From NCBI RefSeq assembly GCF_000372725.1, contig NW_005201851.1, positions 434,782 to 498,781 of the forward strand: DNA of 64,000 nucleotides, read 5' to 3'. This document shows positions 19,368 to 29,192 of the stretch, piece by piece (position 1 is the first letter of the stretch; every line of letters begins with the position of its first letter). The translations under genes were made by a program, and so were the position numbers. Under the pieces are notes generated by a model. It was not told the DNA's origin, ran no database searches, and worked only from the letters and a program-made list of their open reading frames with translations. Source of the stretch: Emiliania huxleyi CCMP1516 (taxonomy: Eukaryota > Haptophyta > Isochrysidales > Noelaerhabdaceae).

Positions 19368-19718
19368 GTGGGCAGCCGCCGCGGTGCGCGGAGGACTTGA
19401 GAGCGTTCGGGTGAGGTGCAGGTGGAGAGAAGCTCTGGTCTTTCGACGAGCCTGCTTTGGTTTGTGTCAACCGGTACATGTAAACGAAATATCCTGACTC
19501 GTCTAGACGTGGAGTCGCGAGGGTGGTCGCCCCTTGCCCTACCACCTTGACGCTTGCTTGAGAAGTGGTGGAAAAAGACGAAAGTGTACCTGGACTTTAC
19601 CTTCTCAAGAGGCGAGCCACCGTGTGCAACTTGCGGTCTTCAGCACACATTGCGATTCTTTGCGCGCCGATGCAGACGCGGCCGTGCTAAGACAATGGCA
19701 TATTTCTTTTTCTCGAGG

Positions 19719-19850
19719 GAGAGTTCGTGTTTAAATTCTTTTTCTCTCGGCTCCGGTGGTGTGCCGGTGATAGTACTAGCACGCGCCAGTTCGCACCTGT
19801 GTCGAGCCTGTGTGCTGTGAGAGAGAGTTCTTGTTTAAATTCTTTTTCTC
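19719..19850. repeat. Duplicated leader sequence before RCC1 copy 2
   Basis: A 28-bp segment containing GTTTAAATTCTTTTTCTC occurs at 19719-19746 and again at 19823-19850. The second copy ends three bases before the ATG of the RCC1-like gene at 19854. The same TTCTTTTTCTCGCG-like leader precedes the other RCC1 paralogue, so it is probably a core promoter or 5' UTR element. Confidence 0.6.
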
Positions 19851-19853
19851 GCG

Positions 19854-21320
19854 ATGTCCACCCCGCCGCGCCGCCGCTCGCGCCGCCTCGCCACCGCCGC
19901 CACCGCCGCTCCCTCGCCAGACACGCCGCCGCCCGCCCGCCTCCTCGACCTCCCCACGGACCTCCTCGTGCGCGTTGTCTCTCGCTGCGACCCCGCCGAC
20001 ATCTCTCGCGTCGCGGCCGTCTCGCTCCTCTTTCACGCCTCGCTTGCGGTGGAGGGCATCCGCTTGTGGGCGCAAGAGCGCGTCTTCGAGCTGCCGGCGC
20101 AGCCAGAGGGCGAGAGCTGCGCCGTGCGGTGGCTGTGCTTGTCTGCGCTGCTTTGCGAGTCCAACCCGCCGGCGAGGGCGGCGGCAGGCGAGCGGCACAG
20201 CGTCTTCATCGACGGCGAGGGGCGGCTCTCGTCGTGCGGCAGGGCGCCGGATCACGTCGCAGGCCTCCTTGGCCACGGTGAGGGCGTGACGCGGCTCAAC
20301 ACGCCGGCCCGCCTCACTTCTCCGCTGGCCGTTAGCGTGTCGGCAGGAAGCAGCCACAGCCTCGCCCTCACCACCGCCGGCGCGGTCTGGAGCTGGGGCT
20401 TTGGAGGCGACGGCCGGTTGGGCCACGGCGACGAGCAGCGCCAGCTGCTGCCGAAGAAGGCCGAGGCCTTCGCTGGCCAGCGCGTCGTCGCTGTGTCGGC
20501 TGGAGCCCGCCACAGCCTCGCCCTCGCCGCCGACGGCTGCGTCTGGAGCTGGGGCGCTGGAGGCTTTTGCCAGTTGGGCCACGGCGACCTGCAGAACCAG
20601 CTGCTGCCCAAGAAGATCGAGGCCTTTGCTGGCCAACGCGTCGTCTCCGTGTCGGCTGGAACATGGCACAGCCTCGCCATCACTGCCGACGGCGCCGTCT
20701 GGAGCTGGGGCGCTGGAGGCGACGGCAGGTTGGGCCATGGCGACCAGCAGAACCAGCTGCTGCCCAAGAAGATCGAGGCCTTTGCTGGGCGGCGCGTCGT
20801 CGCTGTCTCCCCTGGACTCGGCCATAGCCTCGCCCTCACCGCCGACGGTGCTGTCTGGAGCTGGGGCTGGGGCTTCTATGGCCAGCTGGGCCACGGTGAC
20901 GAGCAGAGCCAGCTGCTGCCCAAGAAGATCGAGGCCTTTGCTGGTCGGCGCGTCGTCGCCGTGTCGGCTGAAGCCGCCCACAGCCTCGCCATCACTGCCG
21001 ACGGCGCCGTCTGGAGCTGGGGCACTGGAAGCTACGGCAGGTTGGGCCACGGCGACCAGCAGAGGCAGCTGCTGCCCAAGAAGATCGAGGCCTTTGCTGG
21101 CCAGCGCGTGGCCGCTGTCTCGGCTGGAACCCACTGCCTCGCCCTCACCGCCGATGGCGCTGTCTTCACGTGGGGCAAGGGCGAGGACGGCTGCCTAGGC
21201 CACGGAGAGGACCTGTCAGACCAGCTGCTGCCCAAGAAGGTCGAGATGTGGGCGAGCCGGCCGCCGACGCCTACTTCCTCTGATGTAGAGGGCAGCAGCG
21301 GCGGGGAGGACAGTGATTAG
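19854..21320 (+). CDS. F-box protein with RCC1 repeats (copy 2)
   Basis: A single exon of 488 residues, closely related over its whole length to the minus-strand gene at 7015-8445. The first 120 residues, including LLDLPTDLLVRVVSRCDPAD and the tract up to LLCESNPPARAAAGE, are nearly identical. About seven RCC1 repeats follow (VWSWGAGG.GRLGHGDQQNQ, LLPKKIEAFAGQRVVAVSAG). The tail differs: SRPPTPTSSDVEGSSGGEDS is acidic and serine-rich. Function is inferred as for copy 1: an SCF-type adaptor whose propeller binds a substrate. Repeats differ between the copies mainly at propeller-loop positions. Confidence 0.85.
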   Translation: MSTPPRRRSRRLATAATAAPSPDTPPPARLLDLPTDLLVRVVSRCDPADISRVAAVSLLFHASLAVEGIRLWAQERVFELPAQPEGESCAVRWLCLSALLCESNPPARAAAGERHSVFIDGEGRLSSCGRAPDHVAGLLGHGEGVTRLNTPARLTSPLAVSVSAGSSHSLALTTAGAVWSWGFGGDGRLGHGDEQRQLLPKKAEAFAGQRVVAVSAGARHSLALAADGCVWSWGAGGFCQLGHGDLQNQLLPKKIEAFAGQRVVSVSAGTWHSLAITADGAVWSWGAGGDGRLGHGDQQNQLLPKKIEAFAGRRVVAVSPGLGHSLALTADGAVWSWGWGFYGQLGHGDEQSQLLPKKIEAFAGRRVVAVSAEAAHSLAITADGAVWSWGTGSYGRLGHGDQQRQLLPKKIEAFAGQRVAAVSAGTHCLALTADGAVFTWGKGEDGCLGHGEDLSDQLLPKKVEMWASRPPTPTSSDVEGSSGGEDSD

Positions 21321-21344
21321 GGTAGCAACTCGGACGTTGGGAGA

Positions 21345-21640
21345 GGCGGAGGAGGCGTCGGCGGAGGAGGCGGAGGGGGCGGAGGGGGCGGAGGAGGCGG
21401 AAGAAGAGGAGGCGGACGAAGCTGCGGAGGAGGCGGACGAAGCTGCGGAGGAGGCCGCCAAAGTGCGCCGGAAGTCCGAGGCCTTGGCGGACCTGGCGGC
21501 GGCGGCGGCAGAGGTGGAGGCGGCGGCGGCGGAAGAGGAGACAGCTACGGCGGCGCTCGCCGCCGCCAAGGTGAGGCGCGCATCAGCGGTTGCTGCTTGG
21601 GCCAAGGCGGCCGCAGAGGCGGATGCGGCCCCGCCCAGTA
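21345..21640 (+). repeat. GGAGGCG-rich low-complexity DNA
   Basis: Directly after the RCC1 stop, the sequence is a GGCGGAGGAGGC-type repeat that reads as Glu/Ala-rich coil in one frame (EEAEGAEGAEEAEEEEADEA). It may be 3' UTR or an alternative coding tail. I do not call it a gene. Confidence 0.5.
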
Positions 21641-21957
21641 TGATGCCTAGCCGCGGAGCAAGCACTCTTCACTCTTCCCCTTGTCGTGACCCCCCCCCCC
21701 CAAAAAAAGCTCCTGTCCGACACACTGTCACACTGACTGACAGAGGTGACAGCTGTGTGTATCTCGATGCGCCCCCCTGCCCGCCCTCCGCCCAGCTCCA
21801 CGGCGCCGCCGCCGGCCGCGTGCCGGCCGGATGACGTCCCTACTGCCTGGGTGTGGGACCCTGAGCGTCGACACTCAGATTCATTCAACACCACCGATTA
21901 CTAACTGCGGCAAGTAGAGACACGCCGCGCTGACACCGCGAACAAAAGCACAGCGCG

Positions 21958-24900
21958 TCACCTCCGCGGCGCCCGGCCGACCCCAACAATATCCACGTCA
22001 AGCCGCCCGCTCGCCGAGTCGACCGAGCGCACGCGGACGCGCACCGGCCTGCCGGGCGCCAGCCGCGGCACGGCTCGCCGCGCGCCTCCGTCGGCCGCAC
22101 CGGCGGGTCCAGCGGAGGGCGCGCCGGGCGCAGCGCCCCACCGCGCGTGGCCGAGGAGGGAGGTGACCTCCCGCAGCCGCACCGTCACGCGCTGCCGCCT
22201 GTCGGTGTCGCCCTCGGCCGGCCGCACAACCTTGACGACGACCGCGTCGAGAGTCGAGAATCGGACCGAGCCGAAGCGGCGGCGCGCCGCTCCGCCCGAG
22301 CCGGCGCCGGCGGAGGACCGCGCCGCCTGCCGCGCGCACACCTGCGTCGGGAGCCGCCGTGTGTGGGGGGGGGGGGGGGGGGCTTTCCCCAAAAGGAACG
22401 GGCCTCAAAAAAACGGGCGAGGGAACCCCCCTGAAAAGGGGGCGGGAGCTGGCGGCCGTGAGACGCGGGGTAGAGGGGGAGTCTCCGGGAGGACGCAACG
22501 GGGAGGGGCGGGGCGGTGACGGAAGAAGCTGCGGTGGGAAAGGAGAGGCGCTCGGACACACAGGAGGCGCTTGCGCGCCTGCTCGAGCTCCCGCAAGCCG
22601 GCCAGGGCGCGGGCCGAGGCCTGCTGCGCCGCCAGCCGCGAGCGGATCTCGCCGCCGCGCTGGCGCACCCACCTCTCGAGCGCGGCAACCTAACCACGCG
22701 AGAGGTGTGAAGAGACGCGCCACGCAGCTGGGGCCCATCCACGCTTGTCGCGGCCGCCTCGCCCGCCCCCATCCCCGCCTCGCCCCGCAGCAGCGCGCTG
22801 AGCTGCCGCTGGGCGATCAGGTCCGCGTACCTGCGGCAGGGAACCGAGCAGACTCAGCGGACGTCCCCACCGCGCTGCCGCCGGGCGAGCGAGCGCGGCG
22901 GTGTACCGACGCAGCGGCGCAGTGGCGACGCGCTGGTGCTCCGCCTGCGGCAGCCGCAGCGTGTTCGCGGCACGCGCCGCCCTCCTCGCCGCGTAGGAGT
23001 ACATGCCGAGCGCCTGCACGAGACGGCGCAGGCAAGGCTCAGGAGAGGCGGCAGGCCGCGGCGCCGCCAGTGCGCGCCGAGCGGCGCCTGGGCGGAGAAG
23101 CGGCGACCTCCCTTGTCATTCTCTACTCACCGCGAGCCCACCCGTTGCCGACCCGCGCCTGGTCGACCAGACGGCGAGCCGACGTGTGCACCGTCGCCTC
23201 CGGCCGCAACCCGCCGCCCGCCGTCCCCTTCCACCGCACAGACGCCGCCGCCGCCGCCGCCGCCGCGCCGCCGCTGCCTCCGCCGGCCGCTCGAGCCGAG
23301 ACGGCGCCTCCTCTTGCGCCGCCGTCCTCGCGCCGCTGGAAGATTGCGTCGAGGGCGGTGAGGTCGGAGTGGACCTGGCGGGGAAGGAGAGGCCACGGCT
23401 GAGGCGTGAGCCACTTGCGTCGAGGGACCGCCGGCTGGAGAGAGGCCTCGGAGGTCATGCCGTCGCCGGCTAGCAGCGAGTCGACCTGTTGGAGGGGAGG
23501 CAGCGGGCTAGCCGAGATGTGGCCGACATCTAGCCGAGGTGTGGGCGAGGTGTGGGCGAGGTGTGGGCGAGGTGTGGGCGAGGTGTGGGCGAGGTGTGGG
23601 CGAGGTGTGGGCGAGGTGTGGGCGAGGTGTGGGCGAGGTGTGGGCGAGGTGTGGGCGAGGTGTGGGCGAGGTGTGGGCGAGGTGTGGGCGAGGTGTGGGC
23701 GAGGTGTGGGCGAGGTGTGGGCGAGGTGTGGGCGAGCAATGAGTCGCACCTCGTCGAAAGAGAGGCAGCGCACGGGCGGCACCAGAGAGCGAACCAGCTG
23801 GCAGTGCCGGATGTGGCCGTACAAGTCGAGCTGCACCAGGGCGGTGAGGCACTCGTTCGGTGCGTCGTCGGAGAGGGCGGCGGCGGCGAGCAGCGGCGGC
23901 GGCAGCATGTGCAGCGGCGCGGCGGCGGCGTACAGCGACTGGAGCCGCAGCCGCGCGACCTCGTCGAGCAGCGAGCCGGGCTGCACCAGGGAGGAGAGGT
24001 CTGCGATGTGCACACCTGCTCGGGGGAGCGCACGCCTCGTCTGCACCGCAGCTCGGGACCACGAGGAAAGCTCCAGCGCTGCGCACGCCGATGGTGGCGG
24101 AGGCGGCGTCGATCGAGACAGCGTCATCCCGGAACTCCGTGTTGCCGCCTACACAGCCACCCCTGCCCCGTCACCGCCACCTCTCGCTCATGCCCCTCCC
24201 AGACCTCCGCCTCTGGCACGCCGTCAATCGCGTACGCGCGCGGGAAGCGGGCGCGCAAGTCGACGCGGTGGTCGAGCTGCTCCGAGACTGCCTCCGCACC
24301 ACCGCACCCCTCCCTCGCGTCGCCTCCTCCTCCGGCCCCCGGCTCGCCCCACCCAAACATCCCCGCCACCGACGGGGCGGCCGAGGCGGGGCGGCCGGCG
24401 GCCGGGTCGAGCAGCGGGGCGGTGCGAGCGAGCGAGCGCCTCCGCCTCCGGACGGGGGCCGCCCCTTTTGGCAAAAAAGGGTGGGGGGGGGGGGGGGGGG
24501 ACGCTGGCCCCAGGGCCTCCTCCCCCCTCCGAGAGGGGCGCCTGGTGCCGCCTCTCGCCGCCTCTGGGAAAATTTGGGCGCCTTTGGGCTGCCTCTGGGC
24601 GCCTTTCAGCGCCTCTCGGCGCGCATTTGGGCGCATTTGGGGGGGTCTCCCCTCGTGCGCCGCGTCGAGCGCGGGGCGCGGGAAGGGCTCGACGAGGTCG
24701 AGGGAGGCAGGCGGGTCCCCACCGCCCTCCTCCTCCTCCTCCTCCTCCTCCTCCTCCTCCTCCTCCTCCTCCTCCTCCTCCCTCACCCACAGGCCGGGGG
24801 ACAGCAGCAGCTCGCTCGCACCCTTAGCAGTCGCTGGCAGCGCAAACGACTCGAGCACCCGCGCGGCGGCGGACGAGGTGGCGGAGACGCCGATGGCTGC

Positions 24901-25388
24901 CTGCGCGGCAACGGATTTCGGCCGCATTTCGGCCGGATTTGGGCCAGACATCGTCCAAATCTCCGGCAAACCTCGGACAAGCCTCAGACACCCCCCCCCC
25001 CCGGGACCATCTCGGCCCACTCTCTCGATCTCGGCTCGATCTCGCCATCTCCAGCTCAGATAGGAGCTGCAGCTCCGACGGCGCCCAAGAGATCGCCTCG
25101 CCGCCCCGCGCAGCCACGAGCGACTCCCGCAGCGACGCGTGTGCGCGCGTCACCGCCTGAGCACGCTGCAGCGCCTTGAAGCCGCCGCCACTCACCGCCG
25201 CCGCCCTCCACCCGCACACCTCGCCGCCAGCCGCGCCGCGATCATCCGCCTTATCGGCGGCGAGGTCCAGCGACTGGCGCTTGAAGAGGATCCCCTCCTC
25301 AGACAGCAGCTGCGCCGCAGCCACACGCTGTGCAAAGACGCCGCCGCCCGCCGCGCCCGCGCCGCCCGCCGCGCCGTCGCCGCCCGCC

Positions 25389-25425
<37 letters not shown>

Positions 25426-26228
25426 AGGCGATGGCGGAGAGGAAGGGGGCGAAGAGGACACGCGCGGCCGCGTCGGGCGTCACGGCGCGCCGCTTGGCCG
25501 GCTGCGCGAGCAGCCTCGTCCAGAGCGGCCTGTGGCGTGGAGAGGGAGAGGGGAGGGGGAGTGGGCGCGGAGAAGAAGGCGGCGCACTGTGTAGGCGCCT
25601 GCTGCGGCGAGGAGAAAGGGTGCGGCGGCGATGGAGGCGGGGTGAGGGGCGCTCGAGCGGGACGGCGGGCTGCAGGAGAGCACAGGAAGCTGCACGCGCG
25701 GAGGCATCTAGGCAGAGCGGGCCTCAAGTCGAGCGCTGGCGGAGGCAGGTCGGCGAGCAGCGCCGCAGCACTGTCGTGCACCGCCGCCCACTCAGAGGGG
25801 GAGGAGGGGAGGGAGGCTGGAGGCTCGGGCCAGACGCCGACGAGCTGGCCCGCGTCGATCTTGATCGCACCGTCGCGGCCGTCGTTCCCTCCGCCGCCGC
25901 CGGCGGAGGAGGCTGCCGGAGGAGGAGGCGCCGCCAGCTCGACCAGCAGCGCTCGCGATGGCGAGGGTGCGCGGCCGCGAAAGGTGCCGACGTGCAGGCT
26001 GTTGGCGTGCCAGACCTCCACCACCGACCCCTCGCGCAGCGTGCCTCTCGGAGGCGGCTCAATCAGGGGCGGCGGAGGCGCCGCCGGCTTGGAGGGCGAC
26101 TGGCCCTTGCCTGGCGACGCGGCGCGCCGAGGGCCGAGGACGGCCGCAGGGCAGCGAGGCTGCGTGGATCGAGGCGGTGCTAAGAGGGGCGTCGTCAGGC
26201 CGACGCAGAGGAGCAGGTTTGCGAGCAT
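21958..26228 (-). CDS. RNase II/R-family exoribonuclease, probably plastid-targeted
   Basis: This is a multi-exon gene. Exon 1 starts MLANLLLCVGLTTPLLAPP, a hydrophobic leader suited to targeting, then reads GTLREGSVVEVWHANSLHVG, like the N-terminal beta domain of plant RNR1. The RNB domain is split over exons: RVDLRARFPRAYAIDG; FRDDAVSIDAA with the catalytic aspartates; GVHIADLSSLVQPGSLLDEV; LHMLPPPLLAAAALSDDAPN; LVQLDLYGHIRHCQLVRSLV; and, joined over an intron, HQRVATAPLRRYADLIAQRQ, which matches the RNB TSPxRRYxDL motif. A C-terminal S1-like stretch (FGSVRFSTLDAVVVKVVRP, then LAPGRPVRVRVRSVDSASG) ends at 21958. The enzyme would degrade RNA 3' to 5' and mature organellar transcripts. Introns carry tandem repeats and long G or C runs; exact junctions in 24.1-25.5 kb are uncertain. 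Confidence 0.75.
23486..23737 (-). repeat. RNase-gene intron made of an 11-bp tandem repeat
   Basis: Positions about 23527-23735 are about nineteen near-perfect copies of the 11-mer GAGGTGTGGGC (plus strand). Diverged units continue on the acceptor side. The intron reads as GC-AG (donor after the codons for EVRLI, acceptor CCAACAG) and its removal joins RLI to VDSLLAGDG in a plausible RNB sequence. The array is therefore intronic although it is open in several frames. Confidence 0.75.
24721..24782. repeat. (CCT)n microsatellite in the RNase gene
   Basis: About twenty CCT triplets; in gene sense this is (GGA/GAG)n. It could code a glutamate run or be intronic. Nearby, 24548-24640 has a loose 10-11-bp period (GCCTTTGGGC, GCCTCTGGGC), and a G run lies at 24482-24500. 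Confidence 0.9.
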
Positions 26229-26435
26229 CGAGCCAGCCGTCGCAGGTTTGCGAGCATCGAGCCAGCCGTCGCCCAGCCGTGCCCAGCAAGGGCCGGTGAA
26301 AAAGAATTTTGTGTGCCGCGCACAACAGTGGGCACAGGACTGGGCACGGGACTGGCGCGAAAAAGAATTTTACAACGCATTTTACAACAAAACTCCCTCG
26401 CACAACACTGGGCACGGGACTGGCGCGCACTGGCA

Positions 26436-27506
26436 CTAACACAGGTACACCAAGAAAATTCGGTGCGCATAAAACAGAGGGAAGAGAGAAGAGAGAGAAT
26501 TCCCTTTTTTCACGACGGAGTCTCCCTGTGGTGCTATCACAGCGGCACGACCGCTTCTGGCAGGACTAGTGCTAGTGCCGCTGTCGAGGAGCACATCACC
26601 TGCGCAGCAGAGGCGATGACGAGCAGCGTAGCAGCTGCACCGACGGCAATCAATCCCTGCGAACGACACGCTTGTATCGCCTCGCGTTGGGCCTCGGGCC
26701 AGCCGTCCTTGTGTCGCTGGGGCAGGCGCTGACACCTCCGCGATGCACGTGCCCGAGCGACAGGGTTCGGCTCTCGCGCGTAGCTTGCGCCTCCAGACGG
26801 TGAGCGCCTCTTGGCACGAGGGATGAAGCAGCGGGAGACGCTCGTGCTCGTCGAAGCGCTCTCGAAGGAGGGCCACAAACTCACGAGACGTGTCGACCAC
26901 CCCGCATTCGCTTAGGTGGCCGACGTGGACGAGCACGTCTCCGCGGAAGGCTCGCAACGCGCGTGCATCCCACGGCTCTGTGGTGCCCTGCCCCTGCGCT
27001 AGGTGCTTGCGGTGAAGATCCATGTGGAACGGCCAGACTAGCAGCAGGGCACGCCCGTGCGGCTGGGACTTGAGCACCTCTGGCCCTCCGGCCAGCACGG
27101 GGAAGAACTGCCGTTCAAAAAAGTAGTTGGGCATGTTACCTGTCGCCGTGTCCACTGAGGGCGGCGCGATGTCGAATGCGACAATGTTGACGCCGCGCCT
27201 GGCCAGCATGGCCGCCCAGTAACCGGTCCCTGCGCCGAGCTCGACCAGCGGGCCGAGCTTTGCGAGGCACTCGAGGGCGTCCTCCGTGGGTGTAGAGAAG
27301 GAGAGTGATAGGAACGAGTGTATCGCTTTGACGGATCGACCGTACTTGCTATCAAGACTGATGTGACGCACACAGTGACACATCAGACGACACATATTCT
27401 CCCACCCGCCGGGACGCAAAACGCTCTCGGCGAGAGCCACAAGAAGGCGTCCACACAGCAAGCCGCTCGTCGGACAGGCGTGCTCGCTCGATGCCGGCGA
27501 GCGCAT
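26436..27506 (-). CDS. SAM-dependent methyltransferase-like protein
   Basis: The ATG at 27506 (MRSPASSEHACPTSG) is preferred over an upstream GTG. After about 80 residues comes LGPLVELGAGTGYWAAMLAR, a clear class I motif I (E-x-G-x-G-x-G), then GVNIVAFDIAPP, the acidic strand-2 loop. Further on, GRALLLVWPFH and LRAFRGDVLVHVGH fit motif IV/V of small Rossmann methyltransferases. The region up to about residue 230 (REFVALLRERFDEHERLPLL) is convincing. The last 100 residues are arginine- and cysteine-rich and look like read-through of an intron or UTR, so the true stop may be earlier. The substrate is unknown. Confidence 0.65.
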   Translation of the reverse strand: MRSPASSEHACPTSGLLCGRLLVALAESVLRPGGWENMCRLMCHCVRHISLDSKYGRSVKAIHSFLSLSFSTPTEDALECLAKLGPLVELGAGTGYWAAMLARRGVNIVAFDIAPPSVDTATGNMPNYFFERQFFPVLAGGPEVLKSQPHGRALLLVWPFHMDLHRKHLAQGQGTTEPWDARALRAFRGDVLVHVGHLSECGVVDTSREFVALLRERFDEHERLPLLHPSCQEALTVWRRKLRARAEPCRSGTCIAEVSAPAPATQGRLARGPTRGDTSVSFAGIDCRRCSCYAARHRLCCAGDVLLDSGTSTSPARSGRAAVIAPQGDSVVKKGNSLSSLFPLFYAHRIFLVYLC

Positions 27507-27599
27507 TGCGCACGCTTTGAACGGTGGCGAAGCCAAAAACACCGATGGTGGCCGTCCGCTGGCGTGAGCGGCGGCGGTCGAGACCTCACCCTTCGCGCC

Positions 27600-28030
27600 G
27601 ACGACCCAACCTCACGCGGAACAACCCAACCCCCAACCAACCCAACCCAACACCAAACAACCCCACTGAAAGCACGATTCTCCTGTTGGGCCCGCGCGCG
27701 GCTTCCTCAGAACGTAACCCCCACCACAGGAGCAGTCACACGACTCCACACCGGCGCCCGCCCCACCCCACCCCAACACCCTCACCCCACAACCCCGCCC
27801 CACCCCGACCCGAGCGACCCCGCCCCGACCCGACCCGATCCACCCCGCCCCGCCCCGCCCCGCCCCCTCAACCGGACCACCCCCCCCCCCCCGGGCCCCT
27901 CTCACACGACACTATACACCAAGAAAAAGAACTGGAAGAGTAGTGGGGACCCTGTCGCTGTCCTTCTCCCACCCCTGGTGTCTTTATTTGGGATTTTCCT
28001 TTCTTTAAATTTTCATTTTTTCTCGTCGAC
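27600..28030. other. C-rich low-complexity DNA, no gene
   Basis: An (AACCC)-type and (CCCCGACCCG)-type C-rich strand at 27615-27870 ends in a C homopolymer near 27878-27891. A pyrimidine-rich, T-rich tail follows to about 28022. No reading frame is supported. Confidence 0.6.
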
Positions 28031-28059
28031 CCAAAAAAGGCGGGAAGCGCTGTAAGCGC

Positions 28060-28378
28060 GAGGCGGAAGCACATCGCGATCTCCGCTCGCAGGGGTATGG
28101 TGGACAACCTCAGCGCGTTCGAGGCTGAAGTTGGCGCCATGCCAGCATCAAGTGCAAGCAATCCATCCATGGCGGCGTTGGCGATCCCGAGCGAGCTGCT
28201 CGTCGCCATTGTACGAACGCACACGGCCAAGGACCTGCTGCCACATATGGTGCCCAGAGCCCTCGAGTCCGGCGACGAATAGGACGCGATTGCTGCTCGA
28301 AAAGTGCGTCTTGGTGACGCGGATACTCGATGAGGGCATCGGCGCGCGTTGCATGTGCGTTTGGGGGCCCAAAGACAC
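28060..28378 (-). pseudogene. P-loop (sulfotransferase-like) fragment
   Basis: On the minus strand the frame reads SSNRVLFVAGLEGSGHHMWQ, then QVLGRVRSYNGDEQLARD. GLEGSGHHMW resembles the 5'-PAPS-binding P-loop of sulfotransferase-like proteins (G-x-x-G-S/T-G). The frame stops after 76 residues. A second frame shifted by one continues with a plausible but unproven sequence (GIANAAMDGLLALDAG). No rest of the enzyme is present, so it is probably a truncated relic, or a single exon whose partners I cannot see. Confidence 0.4.
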
Positions 28379-28402
28379 AAACGCACGTAAAACTTAGTCG
28401 TA

Positions 28403-28550
28403 AGGAGAGTTGGAGTATTTCACAGTATTTCCAGTATCCCAGTATCTGAGGTGCTGTGGCGAAGTATTCCAGTATTTCAGACACGCAAAGCAAGTATTTT
28501 TATTGCAATACTGCATGCTACCTGCACACGGCCCTTGCCCAAGTATCCCA
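28403..28550. repeat. Degenerate CAGTATYCC repeat
   Basis: Many short copies of AGTATTCC, AGTATCCC and CAGTATTTC occur in irregular tandem. A similar cluster lies at 59150-59445. The block sits exactly where the OPT-transporter fragment stops matching its family. Confidence 0.6.
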
Positions 28551-28556
28551 ATATCC

Positions 28557-28916
28557 CGCAAGCCCGTCGACCAGCGTGGCGAACATCTGGCCCTGCGGCG
28601 CAATCAAGCGCTCGGTGCCGAGACCATACGCGTCGTCGGCGACGTACAGCGCGCACGGCACCACGATTGAGCCGGCCAGGCCGCCGATGAGCTGCGCGAC
28701 GAAACCAGAGCGCGGCGGGATGCCGCACAGCTGCAGCGCCTTGCCGTCCTGGCTGAGGTCGTTGGCGGCACTTACGGCGACACACGTGCCCGTGAGGACG
28801 TTCTGCAGTAGCTCGACGTCGGAAAAGGCGTTGCGTCCCCACGCGAGCAATAGGAGGCAGAAGACGAGGGCGGTGATGAAGATGGTGCCTGAGACCGATG
28901 ACGCGGACGTTCCGAT
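28557..28916 (-). pseudogene. Oligopeptide-transporter (OPT) exon relic
   Basis: One exon-sized piece reads IGTSASSVSGTIFITALVFC, then LLLLAWGRNAFSDVELLQNV, then VAVSAANDLSQDGKALQLCG, then IPPRSGFVAQLIGGLAGSIV, ending YGLGTERLIAPQGQMFATLV. The ANDL-x-QD-x-K pattern followed by a PRS/AQ-IG segment is characteristic of OPT-superfamily transporters, and two transmembrane helices are visible. It begins after a good acceptor (TCCCCAG). At about 28557 it runs into AGTATC repeats with no donor and no further transporter sequence. OPT proteins have 12 or more helices, so this is a lone fragment, most likely a relic. Confidence 0.5.
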
Positions 28917-28940
28917 CTGGGGAGAGGACGGCGCCTAATC

Positions 28941-29192
28941 GTGGACGTGGGCTGTGAAGAGACGCTCCTTCCCCTTGTTAGTGCCAGTGCGCGCTTGGCA
29001 GGATGGAGGCGAATCTAGATAAGACCTCGCTGGCAGAGAGATCTATACACTCAATCACGCCCTGCGTTTGGTGACCCTAGCTTGCCTTTCGCCAGTTCCA
29101 TTCATTCGTTCGATTTATAAACCCAAGATGCCACGGTATTTCTTTTTTCCGAGCGCGGGGAGGGAGGAGCGAAGCGCTGCTGTCGAGGCCCG
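28941..29192. other. Upstream region of the alpha/beta hydrolase
   Basis: It contains an AT-richer patch (TTCGATTTATAAACCC near 29110-29125) about 70 bp before the ATG at 29193. A TATA-like reading is possible but unproven. Confidence 0.3.

Noticed and set aside
23527-23735. Regular direct repeats, CRISPR-like at first sight
   Set aside because: The unit is 11 bp, without spacers, and lies in an intron of a eukaryotic gene; it is a minisatellite.
23508-24127. Frames encoding PHLAHTSPTPR-type repeats
   Set aside because: Read-through of the 11-bp intronic repeat; splicing it out restores the RNB domain.
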